This document shows positions 8,428 through 17,725 of a DNA stretch of 64,000 bases, one piece after another. The DNA is from Melioribacteraceae bacterium (GTDB taxonomy: Bacteria > Bacteroidota > Ignavibacteria > Ignavibacteriales > Melioribacteraceae), in the NCBI GenBank assembly GCA_021740785.1, contig JAIOZI010000009.1, positions 1 to 64,000 of the forward strand, given 5' to 3'. Numbering within the stretch: the first letter of the stretch is position 1; every line of letters begins with the position of its first letter. A program made the translations under genes and the position numbers. Below the pieces are notes generated by a model, which saw only the letters and a list, made by a program, of their open reading frames with translations, was not told where the DNA came from and made no database searches.

Positions 8428-9504
8428 ATGCAAAGCATAAGTCAAATTTCATCGATTCTATTTGCTGATCTTGTTGGATACTCAAGAATAGAAAGTGATG
8501 AACTGAAAGAAAAAATTTTTAATAAATACAGGCAAATTCAAGACCTCTATCTGGATAATGAAAATTATTTTTTCAGCAATACATGGGGAGACGGACTTTT
8601 AATATGCAGTTATGATCCGATTGATTTGGCTGAGATTGCATTAAAAATCCGTGACGAAATCCGAAATACAAATTGGAGGAGAGCCGGGTTCCCGGATGAA
8701 CTTAGTATAAGAATCGGGCTGCACATTCAGCGTATTACATTAAAAGTTGAAAACCATAAAACAGTTGAAGTGCTTGGGAAAGGAATTGACATAGCATCAA
8801 GGATAGAACCTATTGTTGCGCCGAATCAAGTTTACTGTTCACAAAGATTCTATGAACATTTGATGGATGAAGACAATCTCAAAATCAAAGCTAAGCTGGT
8901 AGGAAAGGAAAGGCTGGCTAAAGAATATGGCGAAATGAACCTGTATAAATTGAGCTGGATGCATGAATCGATTGTTAATGAAGAAAATCATCAATCTAAA
9001 AAGTCTTCCGCATTTACCGACTTATCAATCCCCGATTTACCTGAACTTAAGAAGGCTGTGGAATTTACACCCGAAGATAAAAATCAATTTATTATGGATA
9101 CATTTTTATACTTAAGTGAATATTTTCAGAATGCTTTGGATTTGCTTAGATCAAAACATCCCCAATTAAAGACAAACATTGAGCTGATTGATGAAAATAA
9201 ATTCGCATGCTTTATTGAAAATAATGAGACAATAAAATGTAAGGCTAAAGTTTGGTTGAAAGAGAATCCGGCGGGAACTCCCCAAAACCCAAGTATTGCA
9301 TTTTCACACGATTTTGAGAGTGTGGATAGAGATAACACTTACTCTCAATGGATAACTGTGGAAAATGATAGCGAAAAGATGTACTTAAATATTTCAGAGA
9401 TGGGAAAATTCGGAAATAGAATCGGGTTCAGCAATAAGGAGATTGACCAAATTGCTGCGGCAAAATTTTTGTGGAAAATTTTTATCACCTCTCTTGAAAA
9501 TTGA
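8428..9504 (+). CDS. Class III nucleotidyl (adenylate/guanylate) cyclase homologue with unknown C-terminal domain
   Basis: Residues 1-150 follow the class III cyclase fold: SSILFADLVGYSRI with metal-binding D14, WGDGLLI with the second metal Asp D55, SIRIGLHI, and GKGIDIASRIEP followed by VAPNQVYCSQRFYEHL. The Arg of the transition-state pair is kept (R125), but the Asn usually found four residues earlier is Asp (D121). Residues ~170-358 match no domain I recognise. It is a soluble protein with no sensor domain. Its stop abuts the stop of the convergent dehydrogenase gene with no gap. A cyclic-nucleotide product is inferred; altered substrate choice or loss of activity is possible. Confidence 0.75.
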   Translation: MQSISQISSILFADLVGYSRIESDELKEKIFNKYRQIQDLYLDNENYFFSNTWGDGLLICSYDPIDLAEIALKIRDEIRNTNWRRAGFPDELSIRIGLHIQRITLKVENHKTVEVLGKGIDIASRIEPIVAPNQVYCSQRFYEHLMDEDNLKIKAKLVGKERLAKEYGEMNLYKLSWMHESIVNEENHQSKKSSAFTDLSIPDLPELKKAVEFTPEDKNQFIMDTFLYLSEYFQNALDLLRSKHPQLKTNIELIDENKFACFIENNETIKCKAKVWLKENPAGTPQNPSIAFSHDFESVDRDNTYSQWITVENDSEKMYLNISEMGKFGNRIGFSNKEIDQIAAAKFLWKIFITSLEN

Positions 9505-10860
9505 TTAAACAAATCCATTCAACTTCTTTTTTGTCTCAATAAATTTTAATCCTTCCGTTTTCAATTCATCAAGTACGCGTGTGTATATTGTAGGATGAAT
9601 TGGAATGTGACAGCCGGTTAAAGGCAGTTCACCTTGTAAAATTAATTTCGCGGCAATAGCTGCAGGCATTCCAACTGTTTTCGCTATTGCAGTAATTCCA
9701 TTTCCATCACCATATTCAACAAAAGTAGATGTGATAATTTCTTTTTCATTTTTTTCGGGGTATTCAACTTCCAGTTCATGAATCAACGCTACCATATCAT
9801 GTGCCCCTTTGGGTAAAGGTAATTTCTGCTGAAGCAGATCAATCAGCACATCGGCGGCGGTTTGAGGATTGCCAGGAATTTTTTCATCGCTGAATAATCC
9901 TAGCCATCTTAAATTTTCGGTTATTTTTCCAGTAGGACTTATTCCCAAATAATTTGCAACTCTCTGAGATAACTTCGTACCGTTTGCATTCAATGGGACA
10001 AACATCTCGGTAAATTCAGCGAAGGTTTTTTTGTTGAGATTTGGTATACGCATGTTTTCATTCGGCATACCCAGCTTAATTATCTGCAGCCATGTCTCGC
10101 TCCAACCGGGATATCTAAGTGTTCCGCGGATCATCGTATGAGCGTGCTTAAGACTGAATGTGTCCAAATAAACCAGAGAATCTCTATTGGGATATGCTTC
10201 AAAAGTGCCGACATCGTCAACGTCAACCTGCCATGTGCGCCGGAAAACTTCATGATGCGGTACAACCTTTATATTATCATTTTCCATGTATTGCGCGCCC
10301 TTTTCTCCCGCCATTGCAATATTGCGCGGATTCCAGGTTATGCAGTATCGCAAAGGATTGGACTCAACATTCGGCGCAGGCAATCCACTGCCGTAAGAAC
10401 AGAAGCTCCTTATTATACCTCCATTATCCCGAACTTCATCTATCATTTTCATTGCACTCATATGATCAATACCGGGATCGAGTCCCATTTCATTTAGTAT
10501 CAAAATATTTTTACGCAATGCATCTTTATTGAGATCCCTCATCCTGTTGTCCTCATAAGAAGCAGTGATACAAGGTTTCTCGTATTGAATACAGTCAACT
10601 GCAACTGTATATTGAAAAACAGGAGCCAGCAGGTTAATAACTATATCCGAATTCTGAATTTGCGTCTGCCTTAAAATCGCATCGTTAACATCAAATTCAA
10701 CGGCATTGCCCCGCGGGTGACCGTTAATTCTCATTGCTGCCATTTCATAATCACGATCACAAACAGTTACATACCAATCATTTTTTTCAGCTTCTTTTAA
10801 CATGAATGTGATTAGAAAAGGGGTGCTTTGCCCGGCACCTAAAATTAAAACGTTTTTCAT
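9505..10860 (-). CDS. Saccharopine dehydrogenase-family oxidoreductase
   Basis: NAD(P)-dependent enzyme of the saccharopine dehydrogenase (Lys9/LYSDH) family. The N-terminal Rossmann fold begins MKNVLILGAGQSTPFL, continues through CDRDYEMAAM and INLLAPVFQYTVAVDCIQYEKPCITASY, and the family signature LDPGIDHMSAMKMIDEV (around residue 150) is followed by GSGLPAPNVESNPLRYCITWNPRN. The length (451) fits the reductase half of lysine-catabolic or lysine-forming enzymes. ATG is preceded by CCGGAGCAGATA, a good ribosome binding site. No other lysine genes are in the window, so the substrate (saccharopine, lysine or a carboxynorspermidine-like compound) is undecided. Confidence 0.85.
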   Translation of the reverse strand: MKNVLILGAGQSTPFLITFMLKEAEKNDWYVTVCDRDYEMAAMRINGHPRGNAVEFDVNDAILRQTQIQNSDIVINLLAPVFQYTVAVDCIQYEKPCITASYEDNRMRDLNKDALRKNILILNEMGLDPGIDHMSAMKMIDEVRDNGGIIRSFCSYGSGLPAPNVESNPLRYCITWNPRNIAMAGEKGAQYMENDNIKVVPHHEVFRRTWQVDVDDVGTFEAYPNRDSLVYLDTFSLKHAHTMIRGTLRYPGWSETWLQIIKLGMPNENMRIPNLNKKTFAEFTEMFVPLNANGTKLSQRVANYLGISPTGKITENLRWLGLFSDEKIPGNPQTAADVLIDLLQQKLPLPKGAHDMVALIHELEVEYPEKNEKEIITSTFVEYGDGNGITAIAKTVGMPAAIAAKLILQGELPLTGCHIPIHPTIYTRVLDELKTEGLKFIETKKKLNGFV

Positions 10861-10953
10861 TATCTGCTCCGGATTTCAATAAAAGTAATTTCTCAATGAA
10901 GTAATTTAGGAAGTTACCCAGGAAATAAAAAGTTGTGATTTATGAATTATATT

Positions 10954-12546
10954 TTATCGTCTAACCATTCTAAAACCAATTGTGTTTTCTTTGAAAGTCG
11001 GCGATTCCCACTCCCTGTAAGTAGTACGACAATCATAAGCATCATCTTTCCAGGAACCGCCTCTTACGATTTTATAGCTGCCGCTTTCGGGTCCTTTTGG
11101 ATCTGATCCCTCGGCAGTAGAATAGTAACCTCGTTTAAACCAATCCCAGCACCATTCGGCAGCATTGCCACTCATATCAAAAATCCCCGATTGATTTGGA
11201 CCCTTTTTACCCAATTCCATCACATTACTCAAAGCATCTTTTTTAGTCCACCCGACACTTTTCAAATCATCAGCGCCGCTGAATTTGAAACCTTGATTCT
11301 TCTTTCCACCGGTTGCCGCATACTCCCATTCTGCTTCGGTCGGAAGCCTGTATCCATTTTTTGAAAAATCACATGTTACGTTTGTACCGCTTATTGTATA
11401 ACATGGACTCAACCCTTCACTCTGACTTTTTTTATTACAAAATTTTACTGCATCGTACCAGCTCACATTTATTGCCGGGTAATCTTCACTTATAAAACCT
11501 GCCGCTGCGGAAATCCTGCTTCCCATAACGGTTTTCCATTCGCGCTGACTAACTTCATACTTACGGATTGAAAAACCACTAACTGAAATCGTATGTACAG
11601 GTTTTTCATCATTGCTGCCGATATCACTTCCCATTGAAAAGGTTCCGCCCTGCACATATATCATTTCATCATACATCGGCAATTTTGGTTTTTCTTCTTT
11701 GGGAGTTTCGACTACCGGTTTAACTGCTTTCACCGATTCCGGTTCAGCCTCTGTAGTTTTTGTTTCTTCTACAGGAACTGTGTTTTCATTCTCTGCTTCC
11801 TCAATTTCGGCAGGCGCTTCTGAATTTACTGCAATTGGCTCTTCACTTTCATTCGTTATTGCTTCTAAATCTTGAGTTTCAACCACGGCAGTTTCCTCGT
11901 CTGCCTTACTTACTTCTTCTCCCTCTTCAAACATCATCAATCCCACGAAAACAAGTACAATCAAGATTCCGCCGCCCAGCAATGCAATTGAGAGAATATT
12001 TTTCTTTTTGGGATTCTCATCAATACTTCCGTTTCCTACAGAATCGGGCATTCTCTCAACAGCTTCACTCTGAAATTTCTCAAGATCCTTCATCAATTGA
12101 ATTTTTTCATTTTCCTGAAGATGTTCATTTTTCTGAATCTCATTTTTAAGCACAAACATTTCTTCAACTGAAATTTGTCCGTCTGCCAGCGCATTCAATA
12201 AATTCTGCTTAAAACTATCGTTGAGATTATACTTCGATTTAATTTCACGGAACGTAAGCTGTGAGATGTAACTATTTATTCGCTGTTCCAGGGTTGTAAA
12301 TATTTGGGGATCAACACGTTCTTCCTTTAACTTCTTGCTTAATTTCATTCTTTGAAGAAGAAGCTCGTGGAAGCACTCGTCCGGTGCACTTAAATATTTG
12401 TAAAAAGTTCTGTCAATTAACTGCAGTTCTTTCTTTATAGATGCTGATGATCGCTGTTGAATAAGCCAGTTTATTACAGCGCCAATAATGGCAATGATAC
12501 CAATAATTGCTCCTATCGCTTCCCAATTGCTTAAAATGTCACTCAT
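10954..12546 (-). CDS. Membrane-anchored SUMF1/FGE-type domain protein
   Basis: An N-terminal membrane segment (IGAIIGIIAIIGAVINWLI) is followed by ~150 charged residues, a second membrane segment (ILSIALLGGGILIVLVFVGLMMF), an acidic low-complexity Glu/Val/Thr linker, and a C-terminal formylglycine-generating-enzyme domain: MIYVQGGTFSMGSDIGSNDEKPVH, INVSWYDAVKFCN, GYRLPTEAEWEYAA, GIFDMSGNAAEWCWDW and YKIVRGGSWKDDAYDCRTTYRE. Such bacterial SUMF1 domains often have structural or ligand-binding roles instead of sulfatase activation, and no sulfatase is nearby. I use ATG 12546 because TTGGGA sits at ribosome-binding distance; an upstream TTG (12558) would itself cover that site. Confidence 0.85.
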   Translation of the reverse strand: MSDILSNWEAIGAIIGIIAIIGAVINWLIQQRSSASIKKELQLIDRTFYKYLSAPDECFHELLLQRMKLSKKLKEERVDPQIFTTLEQRINSYISQLTFREIKSKYNLNDSFKQNLLNALADGQISVEEMFVLKNEIQKNEHLQENEKIQLMKDLEKFQSEAVERMPDSVGNGSIDENPKKKNILSIALLGGGILIVLVFVGLMMFEEGEEVSKADEETAVVETQDLEAITNESEEPIAVNSEAPAEIEEAENENTVPVEETKTTEAEPESVKAVKPVVETPKEEKPKLPMYDEMIYVQGGTFSMGSDIGSNDEKPVHTISVSGFSIRKYEVSQREWKTVMGSRISAAAGFISEDYPAINVSWYDAVKFCNKKSQSEGLSPCYTISGTNVTCDFSKNGYRLPTEAEWEYAATGGKKNQGFKFSGADDLKSVGWTKKDALSNVMELGKKGPNQSGIFDMSGNAAEWCWDWFKRGYYSTAEGSDPKGPESGSYKIVRGGSWKDDAYDCRTTYREWESPTFKENTIGFRMVRR

Positions 12547-12622
12547 TGTTAATCCCAAATCTATTACATGAAAATACTTTACTCTACTTTCTTACCCAAA
12601 TTTATACAAGGAAACGAACCGC

Positions 12623-13318
12623 TTAATTGATCTTTAATTCTTCCATAAAAGTTTTTAGTATTTCTTCAATTTTCCCGAACTTCTCCCGGTAATCTTCCTG
12701 ACTTCTTCTAATAACTTCAAAAGCTTCACTTCTTCCATACGTATCTGTGATCTCAACATTATGCTTCATTTCGCCTGGAATATTCTTATAGGTTAGGAAA
12801 TAATGTTTCAACCGCTCAACAATAGAAATACCGCAATCGGAAATGTCTTTATAATTTCCATATATGGCATCGTCTTTCATTACTGCAATAATTTTATCAT
12901 CTGCTTCGTTCCCGTCAATCATTCTAAATCCACCGATCGGGATGGTATTCAGAATAATGCCGCCCCGGTTAATTGTTTTTTCGGCTAGTACGCATATATC
13001 AAGCGGATCGCCATCGCCCACAATGCCGCTTCTTTCTGATTTCTGCATGCAGAACTCCGCCACTCTTCGAGCGCAGTATGTTTGAGGTACGAGTCCGTAT
13101 AGAGTGGGACAAACATTCGAGAACCTCTGCGGGCGGTCTACTTTTAAGTATCCCGAGACTTTATCTATTTCATATTTCATCGTATCGGTCGGTACGATCT
13201 CAATAAATGCTCTAACTTTTTCAGGCGAACCCTCACCAATTGATAAACCATGCCAAGGATGCGGACGAAATAGCGCTCCCATTAATTTCCAAATTGGATC
13301 ATTACCGTTTGATATCAT
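12623..13318 (-). CDS. ppa: Inorganic pyrophosphatase, family I
   Basis: Hydrolyses pyrophosphate made in biosynthetic reactions; soluble. The family I signature DGDPLDICVLAE is present, with upstream EIVPTDTMKYEIDKVSGYLKVDRP (substrate-binding Lys, Glu and Arg region) and YGLVPQTYCA. At 231 residues it is longer than the ~175-residue E. coli enzyme, with extra sequence at both ends, such as the N-terminal NDPIWKLMGALFRPHPWHGL, resembling the longer pyrophosphatases of Bacteroidota. It is monocistronic as far as can be seen. Confidence 0.93.
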   Translation of the reverse strand: MISNGNDPIWKLMGALFRPHPWHGLSIGEGSPEKVRAFIEIVPTDTMKYEIDKVSGYLKVDRPQRFSNVCPTLYGLVPQTYCARRVAEFCMQKSERSGIVGDGDPLDICVLAEKTINRGGIILNTIPIGGFRMIDGNEADDKIIAVMKDDAIYGNYKDISDCGISIVERLKHYFLTYKNIPGEMKHNVEITDTYGRSEAFEVIRRSQEDYREKFGKIEEILKTFMEELKIN

Positions 13319-14203
13319 ATCTGACTCTCAGTTTAATAATTCGATCTAAAAGATAAGAAAGTATTTTGATGTTAAAAAGGGGAGCAAGAAATAAATCCTT
13401 TGCCCGCAATTAATTCTGGTCGGCAAATAAGTTCAAAAGCCTTGAATGAATGAATGATTGATTGATTTAATGAATGAATTGGTTGGATGATTTACTTTGG
13501 TTATATATTTATTGCACAAAGCTTTTGCAATAATCAATAATAAACTCGCCAATCCTAAGTAACTCAATGACCTATTGATTTAATGACCCAATGACTCAAT
13601 GACTCAATGACTCAATAAATAAATTAATTAACTATCGGCGCATCCGCAACTATTCTTGAGATTCTGGTTTTATCAATATACACAAACTGCCGCATTAGAA
13701 TTACAAAACCGTTGGAGTTTTGCGGTTCCCGAAACCGGTTATTAGATGTAATTTGATCTCTAATCTCTGAAATCTTTTTGCCTATTTAATTCATTCAATG
13801 CAGGTAATAGTATTCGATGCCTATGGATAAATTTCAGCACTTGCTTTGGAAAAATATTTTTTTTACTTTCATCTTAACTGTAACACAAGGTATATAAATA
13901 GTGAACAATAAATACTTGAATACTTTTTATAAAAATACCGTGTCATACTCACTTCTATTTTCACAGAATACTCTCAATTTAATATAAATCCAAAATATTT
14001 TTTGATTTGTAGAATAAAACAATATAAATACCATGTTTTGTGATAAATATATCTTCATTTTTATACAATATTCTGTTTAAGCTAGAAAGCAGAGCACTTA
14101 TTGCTTTAGAAGCAATTATTAAATAAAAATGGAAAGTTCATGCGGGTTGGAAAATTTGTGTGAACTTTCCAAATAATATAAAAGGCATGGAGGATTTATA
14201 AAC
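13319..14203. other. 885-bp spacer with short tandem repeats, no gene
   Basis: AT-rich stretch between divergent ppa and the T9SS protein gene. It holds degenerate 4-bp repeats of TGAA/TGAT (13444-13480) and a tandem AATGACTC-type repeat (13565-13616). The downstream part (13800-14190) is plain AT-rich sequence that must include the promoter of the next gene, which I cannot place. Confidence 0.7.
13565..13616. repeat. Short tandem repeat, AATGACTC unit
   Basis: CAATGACC, TAATGACC, CAATGACTC, CAATGACTC, CAATGACTC and CAATAAAT follow one another at ~9-10-bp period. A related but looser TGAATGATTGATT repeat is at 13444-13480, and another at 17703-17735 beside the mltF end. Confidence 0.7.
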
Positions 14204-16228
14204 ATGATACGGTATATCAAATCAGTTTTAAAACAAATTAATATAGTGATAGTTACCTTTCTAATTATGGCAATGTTTTTTGCAAGCAATCTTTACGGAC
14301 AAGAAAAAATTTTTTCAGATAATATTAATTGTGTAACAATCGCCCAAAACAAAATAATAAAGTCTGAAGAGGGGGGGATTTTAATAGAAAATAAGGAACT
14401 TGATAAAGATTATTATACACTTACAATAAAAGCTAATTTTGAAATGCCGTTTGTTTGGATTATAAGTGATAAAGGTTTTCAACTAACTGATTATATTGAA
14501 AGTTCATTTTATAGTGTTTCATTACCCGATGGCAGATATACTATTCTTACGATAAATTATAATCCCAGTTTTGTAAACAGAAATATGGTCTTTATTAAAC
14601 AAATTATGGTAAATTGCAATGAACAGATTGAAATTGATATAACCGAAGCTAGTAAGCTGAAGAAACTGAAGCTACTTAGGGCTGATAATGAGGAATTAAT
14701 TCTTAATCAAGTCACTTTCGAAATAACATTTAACTTATTTGATAATTTCAGATTCGGACTTAGTCATGCATCGCTTTCAACAAGTGAATTTGATTTGTAC
14801 TATAACCAAATACCACCGATATTTACATTTGAATGGTTTATAAAAGGAAAGCAACCCCAAAATAACGGTGATTTATATTTGATAAATAATGAGTTTGTCG
14901 ATACACAGGATGATCAAATTATTCAAAATGATCCTGCAGACCTTGCACATGCCGATTTTAATTATTATTTCCCGGATACCTTAGATCACTATCGAATACA
15001 AATTGCCTTTTTTCCATTTTCACATTTTATATTAGACGATCCTCCATACGAATTCCCTATACAAATTAGTATATATCAAGACACAACTTCCGATATTAAT
15101 TTATATACATCAAAGTTTTATCATACGATAAAATTGGATAAAAACATTGAAAATTTTGTAAGTCCAAAACTTCGTTTAACAGGCAGTAAAGTATTGGGCT
15201 TTAATTTTGCCACAGATATAAAGAATCCTATAATTGTTTCGGAAAATGAGGATGTTTTATTAGCTACAACTCCAACTTACTGGTTCGGCGAATTTAGAAA
15301 TATAGATGATTCTCTAAAAATAAGGGGTGAATGGAAAACCCAAAATTATCATCAATTATTCCTTTCTCAGACAAATGATGTGTTAAGACAATTTCCTATT
15401 TACATAGAAGTTCAGAAACAAGAAAGTATTATATTTACTAGAAATCTTTATCCAAATTGGGGCGGTTATTTCTTAGGTTTAGGTTTTCCAATAGACAGTT
15501 TAACCTTTCCTGCTCAGCCCGATTCGTATAAAGTAATTGTTATGAATAACCACAGCGAACTACTTGGTGTTGAGGCTTTTACAAAGGCTGTTGCATCTTT
15601 TAATACAAATTTAGAAGATAAAAATCCGCCTAGATTTAATTCTTTCCAGATGCTGACTGATAATGTAATAACCAATAAGTTCTATTCCGATCGTTATAAT
15701 ATTGTGCGCATAAAACTTACGGATTCTAGTAAAATTTCCATGTACAGTTTATTTTATAATTCTGAGGATGATACAACCTGGCAGGAAATTGAACATATAA
15801 TTAACGATGGTTATTACTATTCAACACTGCCGGAGTTAAACAGTGGATTCTATTCTTTAAAAACATATGCAGAAGACGAATATGGAAATTCAATAACAAT
15901 GACGATGCAGCCGGCTTTCTATTATGAGAATGTTACTTCAATACATGATGGAGATAACGAAATACTATCATTTAAATTGTATGAAAACTATCCTAATCCC
16001 TTCAACCCCACAACAAACATAGTTTATCAGATTCCAAAAGAGGGAAGAGTAGTCATAAAACTGTACGACATACTCGGCAGAGAAATACAAACCCTAGTGA
16101 ACAAACACCAATCACAAGGAAGATACGAGTTCACATTTGACGGCAGCAAACTTTCCAGCGGTGTTTACATTTACAGGATTACAGCGGGTGAGTTTTCGGC
16201 GAGTAAAAAGTTTGTGTTGATGAAATAA
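14204..16228 (+). CDS. Secreted protein with T9SS type A sorting tail
   Basis: A hydrophobic export signal (IVIVTFLIMAMFFASNLYGQ) opens the 674-residue protein. The body, ~35-590, is beta-rich and matches no family I recognise. The C-terminal ~80 residues are a complete T9SS sorting domain: YENYPNPFNPTTNIVYQIP, VVIKLYDILGREIQTLVN, GRYEFTFDGSKLSSGVYIYRI and ending KKFVLMK. It should cross the inner membrane by Sec and the outer membrane by the type IX system. GGAGG precedes the ATG. Long repeat-rich spacers lie on both sides, so it stands alone. Function unknown. Confidence 0.85.
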   Translation: MIRYIKSVLKQINIVIVTFLIMAMFFASNLYGQEKIFSDNINCVTIAQNKIIKSEEGGILIENKELDKDYYTLTIKANFEMPFVWIISDKGFQLTDYIESSFYSVSLPDGRYTILTINYNPSFVNRNMVFIKQIMVNCNEQIEIDITEASKLKKLKLLRADNEELILNQVTFEITFNLFDNFRFGLSHASLSTSEFDLYYNQIPPIFTFEWFIKGKQPQNNGDLYLINNEFVDTQDDQIIQNDPADLAHADFNYYFPDTLDHYRIQIAFFPFSHFILDDPPYEFPIQISIYQDTTSDINLYTSKFYHTIKLDKNIENFVSPKLRLTGSKVLGFNFATDIKNPIIVSENEDVLLATTPTYWFGEFRNIDDSLKIRGEWKTQNYHQLFLSQTNDVLRQFPIYIEVQKQESIIFTRNLYPNWGGYFLGLGFPIDSLTFPAQPDSYKVIVMNNHSELLGVEAFTKAVASFNTNLEDKNPPRFNSFQMLTDNVITNKFYSDRYNIVRIKLTDSSKISMYSLFYNSEDDTTWQEIEHIINDGYYYSTLPELNSGFYSLKTYAEDEYGNSITMTMQPAFYYENVTSIHDGDNEILSFKLYENYPNPFNPTTNIVYQIPKEGRVVIKLYDILGREIQTLVNKHQSQGRYEFTFDGSKLSSGVYIYRITAGEFSASKKFVLMK

Positions 16229-16404
16229 TTGTAGAGCGATTCGCTGAATCGCTAAAATTAAATTAAATGAAAGAATTTTTAGAGCCGATCAGGCGATTGG
16301 CTCTACATAACTGAACAACCACTCGCGCATTCATGGCTTTTATTGAGATTCCGGAACAGCCGATTAAAATCAATCGCAAAGGTGGAATAGAGATTGCTAA
16401 AATG
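16223..16404 (+). repeat. 180-bp direct repeat, copy 1
   Basis: Begins inside the stop region of the T9SS gene (AAATAATTGTAGAGCG) with two hairpins: AGCGATTC-GCT-GAATCGCT (16235-16253) and AGAGCC...GGCTCT (16281-16304). It then has CATAACTGAACAACCACTCG and the start of a small frame, MAFIEIPEQPIKINRKGG, at 16333. Apart from one single-base indel and a few substitutions, copy 2 at 17208-17388 is the same. Confidence 0.9.
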
Positions 16405-16878
16405 CAATTCTTAACTCACCCCAACTTTTCCCCTCTTGCTGTCAACTTAATGGTATCAAAAAAAAATCTTCATTTACAACAAAATGAGAAAAGATGAAAA
16501 AATATATAGCTCCGTCATTTATGGCGGAGATAAAAAAACAAGAAAATGTAACCGGGCTTTAGCCCAACTATCCTTAAATTGACAGCATTGTTCCGAGTGG
16601 GGAATGAGTTCTTGAATATCTCGGGCGTCAAGGCTAACACCTTGACGATAAAACATAGTCAAAGTGTCGGGAAATCCCACCTACACTTGTCAGTTTCGGC
16701 GGATAAAGGTTCCCGACACCCGAGTTATAAACTAAATCTGAAAACTAAATAAAACATGAATTTCGCCTCTACTTTACATCTCACTCAAGTGTTATGTAAA
16801 CAATGACTATTTTTCCCTATCGTTTCCACTTCTCCTTATCTCCCTTTCGCCTTTTCAACAACAAATTTTGGAATAGCT

Positions 16879-17050
16879 AACCTCGTAGAGGTTGAAATTA
16901 CTGTAGACTGATGAAATAACCGTATGATTTAATCCTTGTAGAGGATTTATAATTGAAAACAATTTGTGAATATAATTTTATGGATCATCTCCAATGAACT
17001 GATTGTTAATGAAAATGGTTCTCTACAAAAATTTGAACATCTACGATGTT
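16879..17050. repeat. REP-like hairpin cluster
   Basis: AACCTCGTAGAGGTT (16879-16893), AATCCTTGTAGAGGATT (16931-16947) and GAACATCTACGATGTTC (17034-17050) are palindromes with different arms around a similar centre, spaced 37-87 bp apart. They resemble the set at 5379-5534. Confidence 0.65.
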
Positions 17051-17207
17051 CGAGAATCAATATCTCGTTAATCAAATCTCCACGCAAGCCCTGATAAAAT
17101 CAAAGATTGTCATTTCGGCTTACCCGTTTAAATAGCTGCTGTGTCGGGAAATCCCGCCTACACTTGCTGGTTACGACGGATAAAGGTTTTCAAGACCCGC
17201 TCATATT

Positions 17208-17388
17208 AAATAATTGTAGAGCGATTCGCTGAATCGCTAAAATTAATTTGAATGAAAGAATTTTTTGCCCGATCAGGCAATCGGCTCTACATAACTGAAC
17301 AACCACTCGCGCATTCATGGCTTTTATTGAGATTCCGGAACAGCCGATTAAAATCAATCGCAAAGATGGAATAGAGATTGCTAAAATG
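17208..17388 (+). repeat. 180-bp direct repeat, copy 2
   Basis: Matches 16223-16404, 984-985 bp away. It keeps the start of the small frame (ATG 17317; MAFIEIPEQPIKINRKDG, one Gly to Asp change), after which the two copies diverge completely at the same base. This copy runs into the MITE-like segment GAGCCCGTCTGCTCGTCAGA. Confidence 0.9.
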
Positions 17389-17725
17389 ATTGTGGAGCCC
17401 GTCTGCTCGTCAGATTGTGAGGAGTTCTGTCGATCGAATTCCGTCGAATGAATTCTGTTGACTACCGAGTTTACCCGACTTTGCCGGGGCAGGCAAGATT
17501 TATTTCGCTCAAGCATAAGCGAACTAAAGTCCGCTCTACAAAGACAAGATAGTTTATTTGCTTTCCATTACGTTGCGTTCGCTGCGCCGTTGCGAGAAAG
17601 TTGGTTTGAGTGGATTTACGCCAACCTTCGCCAAGGCTTCCCCCTACGCTGAAGCTACGGAGGACAGGACGGTTGGTAAAAATTAGCGGATTCGCGGATT
17701 AGCGAATGATTGATTGAATGATTGA

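Larger units (their letters stand above)
16229..17725. other. 1.5-kb spacer made mostly of repeats, no convincing gene
   Basis: Contains both copies of the 180-bp direct repeat. Between them are a GTGTCGGGAAATCCC...CCTACACTTG repeat (16668-16695 and 17142-17168), several REP-like hairpins (16879-17050), and after copy 2 a ~120-bp segment (17395-17540) shared with the MITE-like element at 51043-51150. Short frames here are repeat translations. The small frame 16333-16497 (54 codons) is noted as a finding, not called as a gene. Confidence 0.75.

Noticed and set aside
8428-9504. Pycsar-type defence system
   Set aside because: The cyclase homologue has no adjacent effector (TIR or membrane protein); neighbours are btuB and a metabolic dehydrogenase. 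Kept only as an alternative for testing.
10954-12546. Sulfatase-activating formylglycine enzyme
   Set aside because: SUMF1 fold is clear, but no sulfatase is nearby and the membrane-linker architecture suggests another role.
17190-17652. Short frames on both strands in the second repeat copy
   Set aside because: They translate repeat DNA and conflict with each other; no ribosome binding site or conservation.
16229-17725. Possible CRISPR array because of repeated hairpins
   Set aside because: Repeats are palindromic, differ in sequence, and are irregularly spaced; no uniform repeat-spacer unit and no cas genes.
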